64,000 nt of DNA from the NCBI GenBank assembly GCA_027924585.1, contig BSBM01000186.1, positions 1-64,000 of the forward strand, written 5' to 3'. The notes under the pieces are model-generated. The model had not been told where the DNA came from. It was given only the letters and a program-made list of their open reading frames with translations, and did not search any database. Each line of letters begins with the position of its first letter. Position 1 is the stretch's first letter. Source of the stretch: Larix kaempferi (Eukaryota; Streptophyta; Pinopsida; Pinales; Pinaceae). The position numbers and the translations under genes were made by a program. Positions 57,591 through 64,000 of the stretch are shown one piece after another.

Positions 57591-58130
57591 GAGGAGTCCG
57601 GACTTCGATAAAGATTTTATAATGTATACATTTGCTTCGGATGACTCTCTCACAGCAGTACTTACTCAGAAGGTAGAATCAGGGGATGAATACCCAATTT
57701 ATTTTATGAGCACTGGTCTGCAGGGCGTGAACTGAACTACCCTGTCGTGGATAAAAAAGCATATGTAGTATTTAAAGTGGTTAAGCATTTCAGGCCATAT
57801 ATTCTAAAAAACAAAACTAAAGTTATAGTTCCCCACCCAGCTGTCAGATCCCTTTTCATTCAAAAGGAGTTGGGAGAAAGAAGGGGAAATTGGGTCACAA
57901 CTCTTCAAGAATATGACTTGGAATTTAAACCGGCCACCATCATTAAGGGACAAATCCTATGTAAATTCCTTACTGAACATACAATTGATGAAGAGCAGGA
58001 TTGGAAGAATGAAGCTGAGCTAAATTCAGTCGAAGTATGTCCCATTTTTACAGCCCCTGAATCATGGTATAGGGATTTAGTGCATTACTTGCAACAAGGG
58101 TACCTACCAGAACATTGGATTTCTAAATAA
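57591..58130 (+). pseudogene. Element F canonical RNase H
   Basis: DFIMYTFASDDSLTAVLTQK and YPIYFMSTGLQGV lie at 57605-57733. After a frameshift at about 57733, LNYPVVDKKAYVVFKVVKHF, LGERRGNWVTTLQEYDLEFK and GQILCKFLTEHTIDEE follow in 57747-58130. These are the Ty3/gypsy RNase H motifs and the linker to INT. A TAA at 58128 interrupts the polyprotein. Confidence 0.83.
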
Positions 58131-59321
58131 AGAAGGGTTCTTCATTTAAAGTCAGTAGCTTATCAGATCATTGACGGAATTGTTTTCATAAAAAAATTTG
58201 ATGGAGTTTTCCTCAGATGCCTAGAGAAGGAGGATGCAGGTAAATTCGTCAAGGAGTTACACAATGGCCCTGTTGGGGGACATTATTTAGGGGAGACAAC
58301 GGCTCACAAAATACTGAGAGCTGTCTATTACTGGCCCACTTTATTCCGAGATTCCCATACTTATGCACAGAATTGTGATGTATGCCAAAGGAGTGCTGGA
58401 AAATTACCTCAGGCAACAGGACCCTTGCAGCCGGTTATCATCTCAGAACCTTTCGAACAGTGGGGTATAGATGTCATCAAAGAGATAAAACCAAATTCTT
58501 CTCTGCAACATCGATACATCCTGACAGCCACCGACTATTTCACCAGATGGACAGAGGCTGCCCCATTGCGCAATAACAATGAAGATGCAGTCATCAGTTT
58601 CTTGAAAGAGAACATCATAACCAGGTTTAGGGTTCCAATTTCCCTAGTATTTGATAATGCCACTTATTTCTCGTCTTTTAAAATAAATGAATTTGTTTAT
58701 GAAAGGGGAATTAAATTGCATTATTCAGCCAATTACTACCCCTAGGGAAATGGACTAGTTGAATCTTCAAACAAAAACCTCATCTGAATTCTCAAGAAGA
58801 CTGTGATTGAAAATCATCGAAGCTGGCATATAGCTCTCCCAAACGCCTTATGGGACGATAGGGTGACTCCAAAGAATGCATTAGGGGTTTCCCCTTACAC
58901 ACTTGTCTATGGAAAGGAAGCCATCCTCCCTCCCAACATCTTACTTCCATCCTTGCAGTTGTCCCAAGCCTCTCGAGGGTCTGGTAGTCAGGTTTTACAA
59001 TCCAGGATTGACACCCTGCTTCAACTTGAAGAAGCCCGACAGAAAGCCAAGAACCGATTCCATCAACACCAAGATATAGTCAAAATATGGTTCGATAAAA
59101 GGAAGTCTGCTAAAAGAAGCTTTGAAGTAGGAGAATTAGTTCTGAAATGGGACCATCATCACGAAGGCAAGGGAATGCACACGGAATTCCAACACTTATG
59201 GGTAGGCCCTTACCAAATTTTTGCAAAGCTCGGCCCATCCACATACAAGCTAACAGACCTCCAGGGAGAGGAAGTAACCCTCCCCCCCAACGGCCTCGCC
59301 TTGAAACAATACTTTGCATAG
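58131..59321 (+). pseudogene. Element F integrase, DDE residues kept but interrupted
   Basis: The zinc region has ELHNGPVGGHYLGETTAHKI and QNCDVCQRSAG. Catalytic residues: Asp in EQWGIDVIKEI (58470-58472), Asp in SLVFDNATYF (58653-58655) and Glu in GNGLVESSN (58761-58763). A TAG at 58743-58745 (CAG in relatives) and a TGA near 58786 break the frame. The C-terminal part (58803-59321) has NALGVSPYTLVYGKEAILPP and VGELVLKWDHHHEGKG, ending at TAG near 59319. No chromodomain follows. Confidence 0.87.
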
Positions 59322-60403
59322 TCCCGTTGAGGTTTTCTGTACATAAATAAACAGTTTCTTTGTTCTTTTGCTTTCTTGGTTGATTTTGTTTAGAAGTAGT
59401 CTCGGTAGTTAGGTTTGTCTTTTTCACTCACTTTTCATCTGAGTTTCCTCTTTTTCTAGGCTAATAAAACCCAGCTCGACCCCTGGCTTAGCGGTAGTAC
59501 AGAACTCTCAGCAAAATCAAAATCTTGAAGGCAAAATCTCATTTGTAAAGAGAAGGAGGCTCTGTGACTTTGTTTCCATTTATCAGCCTTTGAAAATGGG
59601 GAGATCTCTTTCTGTTTGGTCAAAATAACCCCAGTTAAATGACTAATGATCCAATGTTTCTCTCTCACTATCTTGAGGCTCCACTCATTTTAACATTAAT
59701 TCATGTATCAAGGTTTCCTTGCTATTATGGAACCACAGAAAGGAAGCATGCTTCACAGAGGTATGGTATTTTAAATGATCCCATGCTACAAATAAAATCC
59801 TAAAGGCTTACATCAAAGGGTCTGATTTCCAGAAATTCTCGCCTCAATCAAAGCATGGCTGAGATAAAAGCAAAATGTTCAAATCTAGAAAGCTGTTCAA
59901 AAGACTCAGCTCAAGCTAGGTTCTTCTCCGTCCGTGAATCTTGATAAATCAAATAAAATCTCTCGCTCACACAAAAGGATGTTATGGATTGAAGAACCCA
60001 AATCAAAGATTGGAATTTTAAGGAAACTATTTCTGGAAGGCTCAAACAACAAAAGTTGTCAAATACATGAACATCCAAAAGGATGTAGATAGCACGGGAA
60101 TGAGGAACAAACGAATATCTCTGTGAAGTACTGTTACGATCCTGTGGAGTCCTGTTTTAGTTAAGGCACCATAAAGACAATCCTAAAAGAATTAACTCCA
60201 TACTCCGGCCTTGAGAGAGTTTGAAGGAAGTACAAATCTTAGTCTCCTTTCTCCCAAAAACCAATATGATTAAGAGATCACCCCATTCTTAAGAGTTGAA
60301 CTATGAGGCATTTTGTTGCGCATGGAGCTGTGATTTTAAATGCCATTCTAAGCCATGACAGGATTTGGTTTCAGAGATCTGTGTTCGCCAATGAATCACC
60401 AAT
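59322..60403 (+). other. Element F 3' internal non-coding region
   Basis: About 1.1 kb between the INT stop and the 3' LTR. I see no coding sequence on either strand and no obvious purine tract directly before 60404. Confidence 0.6.
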
Positions 60404-63400
60404 TGTTGTTGCTGCAACATCCCCCCCAAAATTTTTGTAAATATTGGGCCCCTCCTATTCTTTTTGGTTTAAGCACTTGTTTTGATCAAATCTTTCTCAC
60501 TTAATCTTCAACTTTTCCTAAGAGTGCTAACCCTTCTAGTTCTTTTTGATTTTTTGACTAAGGCATTTTTTTCCTTCCATTTAGCAGTGCGCTGTTTTAG
60601 AGGTTAACTGTGCGCGCACTCAAAGCGCAGATTGGAAGCATATATTTATGTGCTAAAGGCACAACGGAAAAGGTTTAATTATGCGTTTTTTAAAGCCGCA
60701 CAAACTTTATTCTTATGCATTGCGTGATCTAAGATTTATGCTTCAGTCTTGTTGCCAAAACTTGGTTTTTCAGCGAAGTTTCCCCGCGCAAAGTAAAGGT
60801 TTAAAATTTGCGCCGTATTAACGCATGATTCTTTCGCAGAGTCTAAGTTTAGCTTGGCCGCCATCAACGCAATTCCTAATAATAGGACAAGCGCTTTGGC
60901 GCAGGATTTGTCCTTAAGAACGTCGACACAAAACATATCTTAAGTCTTTTCTTTAGGGCTCGTTGGTGCAGTTCCCGTTAGAGCACATTTTGTGACTAAA
61001 ACTGCGCCAAAGGTGCAAGGCTTATCCATACAGCTCCTGCTTCCATAGCCGTGCTTCATCTTTCCTAGAATTCCAATTTTGGTGCACTGCTATCGGCTTA
61101 GGACTTAACGTTGTGATCGCCGCTTTGGCGCAGGATTTAATGTTGCGATCACCGCTTTGACGCGAAGTTTTATTTTGGTGCATGTGCAACTACGGAGTCA
61201 GTAGGGTCATGAATGTGGCCATGTGCCGTTTTAAATGCACAAGGCCTCGAGCCCCGTGCTCATTAAATCCGCCAACCCACCACCTTACATGAATTCAGTA
61301 GCCTCCCCTATATGAATGCGTAGAATGAGATTTCAAAAAATCACTCGACCACTGCAATAAGAGAATAGAGCTCGTTGTTCGATATCGAACTCTGAATGCA
61401 CTGCTGCCCATCTTGGAACGATTTCTAGCCACCGGGGAACACCGCAAAGCTGACAGGTGGGTGCTCGGCCCCTCCTCTCTTCGTTTTCCAAGGTTCTCAT
61501 TTGGACTTGCACCCCTTTCATGCCCTTTTATCGACTATATATATATATGCAAAACAAACTTATACGCACTAAGCGGTTAGTTATGAGTTGAAGCCATGAA
61601 GACACGGAACCACCGTATGCAAACCAGAGCCTGGATGGCCCTATCCTCCCATGCACGCATGAATTTTTTCCCACTGTCACGTGCTCGACATCCTAAGTAA
61701 GTTTTTCACGAATGTTGCCGTCTCTGGGTTTTCTCGGTTATGTCTTAATGGCCACATATCTTGCGTTCCACGCTTAAATCTGTAGCTAAGTGCTCGTTTT
61801 GGTTAAAACGCTGCATCCACACATACCCTATGGAAAATCGCTACCAAGCAACGATACCTTTCACACTGAGGCCACCTAAAACCCACAGTGCTTAGCCAAA
61901 ACCACCGTAGAGCATGTGAGAAAGACCTAACGGGCTAGCGATAGGAACATTATGAATAGCTCCGCATTTTACTTATAGAGGCCAGCAGCCGTGAAAGAAG
62001 AACCCATTGAAACCACCCATGTGTTATTTACCTACTTCACTTGCGCGAATGCAGTGGTTTCACCAGGCGTACAAAACATTATAGGTACTTGCACTTTTCT
62101 GTGAATGATATGACACCATTAAATGCTCTAGTTCCTTATTCCTCCATCAGTCTCTCTTGGCTAGGTATTTTGATTTGGAAGACACCTACATATTGAACAA
62201 AGTAATAGCGCAAATGAGAAGCTTTAGCAAGTTCTGGATTTTTCATAGTTGTTTTGCTAATACTTGAAAGTTATCTAGTTAAAGCCAACTCTATCATATT
62301 TTCTTTCACAAATCTATAGGAGGCTTTGCATTTTAATAATGGCTGAATGTCTACATACGCCTTATTTGTACTGCCCTGCTTACCGCAGGATTATCATGCA
62401 TAGGAGGTCTACAAGGAAGAAAGCCGCGCAAAATATCGACTCAGATTCAGACGTAGAAATCCTGTTGGACACTTCACTCGAGACAATGTTTACTGATACA
62501 CAAGCTACCACCAATGTGCCCCCTAAAAGATCTGCCCCAGAATTCCAGTGGGGTGAACTATATAGGTTTATCATGGACCAAAACAATCCTCAAGCCCCCA
62601 TAGAAGATTCTCTGGTATATGCAAACATCTGAAGGTCTTACCTCCATAAGGCAACGACTCATCCTGAATTTTTCCCATGTTCTGAAGTCATTGGCTGGTT
62701 GATCCCTCATGTCAGGACTAATACTAGGTTCATAAATGATAAAAATGGGATAAACCTAGCATCTTTTGCTCCTAATCATATTACAGCCACCTACAAATTA
62801 CCTCAACCCAGAGCTTGGTTAGATGATAAATGGATAGTAGAACATCCTATGGACCCGCTGGACGCCGCCAGGAGAATGACGAAATCTAACAGACAGATAA
62901 GAAGGAGGAATAACAATGAATATGAAAGCAACCTCTTGAAGACTCCTTATAGACTCATCGTTCTAATGTTGAGTCGGCTCTTTGGCATGCCTAATGGCAA
63001 TATTTTTAAGATCGGATGGGTGCCAGTAATTTTTCATATAGCCATGATTGGCACTATTTTTAATTGGGCCGACATAATTTCAGACAGTCTGGCCTCACAG
63101 TTAACTGTGGCCTAGGGAGGAATGACTCAGAAGAAGGCATATTTCTTCATGTCTTTGTATTTGATAGACTGCTTATTGAGCAAATATACCTTCCCAGACT
63201 TGGGCTACTTATGGAAGCCAAAGGAAACGTCTCTATTCATGGCCTATCAACTCACATGGGCAAGTAAATACGCAAACTATTACAAGTAGGTTTGCGAGAA
63301 ATTCATCATGCCTCTATACCGGCTTATTTTTGTAAAGGAACCAGATTGCATGTCAGAGAATGCCATGCCCATTATCGAAGCATTTGGCGATTATTATCAT

Positions 63401-64000
63401 AGTATAGAAGGTACCTATATCCAAATGAATGGAGGATCCATAGCTCCCTTTTTGCTTTCCAGATATGCTATAGATTTTGTGATTCACAAGGAAGCCATAA
63501 GGAAAATCGTCAGCATTGGTGGGATCAGTAGAGTCCTCACTGAAAGGAAGAAAGGGATGTATCCACCAATGCCTTTCACTATTGGTGCATACAACCTCCC
63601 GAAGGCCAAGGAAGGAGAAAACTATGTTCAAGATTTAGACATCTTCCATTTCGGTACAAATTTTTTCAGAAGGCATGACCCTTGTGGTGAAGTTGCCAAA
63701 CATATTATTGATGTCAAAACCAGCTTCAAGTACGCCCATCTTAAGGACAAAGAGGAAGAGTTTTTTCCGTAGTGCTCGGAACTTAATGGAATTAGTTAAG
63801 CGCTACAAGAAGAAAGGTGGGAAGAGCTCTAACCACAGGCCTGTTGGCGTAATGCAAAAGGAGCAGGAAGCATCAGTGTCTCAATCAGGAGATCCTATAG
63901 GAATAGAGCAAGAGAAGGATGACAAGATATTACGGGAACAAACTATCAAACATCAGCAAGATCAAGAAGCAGCTAGGATTCAAAATGAACAAGCTACCAA
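60404..64000 (+). repeat. 3' LTR of element F (first 3.6 kb, truncated by window)
   Basis: Begins TGTTGTTGCTGCAAC and is colinear with 47017-50625. Differences are scattered, with many C/T or G/A changes, especially in CG pairs of the GGCGCA tract. It runs off the window inside the accessory gene. Confidence 0.88.
62339..64000 (+). pseudogene. U3 accessory gene, 3' LTR copy (partial)
   Basis: Same gene as 48964-52321. Starts MAECLHTPYLYCPAY. The frame is intact across the point where the 5' copy has a frameshift (near 62738). Its own lesions are TGA at 62630-62632 (CGA in the 5' copy), TAG at 63287-63289 (CAG in the 5' copy) and an extra T near 63764. It shares TAG at 63113-63115 with the 5' copy (49739-49741), and has CAG where the 5' copy has TAG at 50579. 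The gene continues beyond the window. Confidence 0.78.

Larger units (their letters stand above)
47017..64000 (+). mobile_element. Element F: Ty3/gypsy element with 6.2-kb gene-bearing LTRs (right end outside window)
   Basis: A 5' LTR (47017-53236) and the first 3.6 kb of a 3' LTR (from 60404) flank a 7.2-kb internal region coding gag, PR, aRNH, RT, RNH and INT. LTR ends are TGTTG...CAACA, and a TGGCGCTAGAAGG primer site follows the 5' LTR. The element would end near 66,620 if the 3' LTR is full length, about 19.6 kb in all. It is inserted within the gene of LTR G; the left flank is GACCG. Weak points: the right-hand duplication cannot be seen, and no clear polypurine tract directly precedes 60404. 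Confidence 0.83.

Noticed and set aside
47017-64000. The 6.2-kb repeats of F as a segmental or tandem duplication instead of LTRs
   Set aside because: TGTTG...CAACA ends, a tRNA-type primer site 5 bp after the first copy, and a complete pol between the copies favour LTRs. The missing polypurine tract and unseen right flank keep some doubt.

Overview
This window is plant nuclear DNA made almost entirely of nested, mostly decayed LTR retrotransposons. I see no convincing single-copy host gene and no rRNA, tRNA or CRISPR array. The evidence is plant Ty3/gypsy and Ty1/copia pol domains, initiator-Met-tRNA-type primer sites, Tat-type elements with a second archaeal-like RNase H (aRNH), a plant mobile domain (PMD) ORF, and very large elements (about 15 and 20 kb). 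This suggests a large-genome vascular plant. A gymnosperm or fern-like genome would fit, but that is inference.

Layout. 1-3650: AT-rich, nothing recognised. 3650-4681 and 20114-20640: degenerate tandem repeats of an older relative, split by element A. Element A (4682-20113, +, TSD TTGTG) is a Ty3/gypsy element with gag, PR, RT, RNH and INT, then an aRNH placed after INT, and an antisense PMD gene with a probable intron. Element B (21675-27528, +, TSD AATTA) is a decayed Ty3/gypsy element with a chromodomain-like tail. 27640-29320 is a minus-strand gypsy gag-PR relic. Element H (29544-33277, +) is a copia-type element with only gag and PR. Element D (34135-38228, -) is a copia element cut at its 5' side by E. 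Element E is a copia-like LTR (38229-38459 and 42885-43668), split by element C (38460-42884, +, TSD TTGGT), a gypsy element that has lost its RT. G (43669-47016, -) is part of a giant LTR carrying an accessory gene, with a hAT-type MITE in it. Element F (47017 to beyond 64000, +) has inserted into G's gene.

Element F is the most unusual object. Its LTR is about 6.2 kb and holds a gene-sized reading frame of about 1,100 codons (globular N-terminal part, long C-terminal coiled coil). The retroviral-type TATA box lies downstream of this gene, near the LTR's 3' end, so the gene would sit in U3 and be carried at the 3' end of the genomic RNA. F's internal region also has its aRNH between PR and RT, ahead of the canonical RT-RNH-INT block. 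The same U3 gene is seen three times (5' LTR, 3' LTR, and G in inverse orientation). Most lesions are specific to one copy and look like C-to-T changes, so the gene was largely intact when F inserted.

Most coding regions carry stops and frameshifts and are annotated as pseudogenes. Element boundaries rest on paired LTRs, TG...CA ends, target-site duplications, primer-binding sites and polypurine tracts read directly from the sequence. Family assignments come from motif recognition without database searches.
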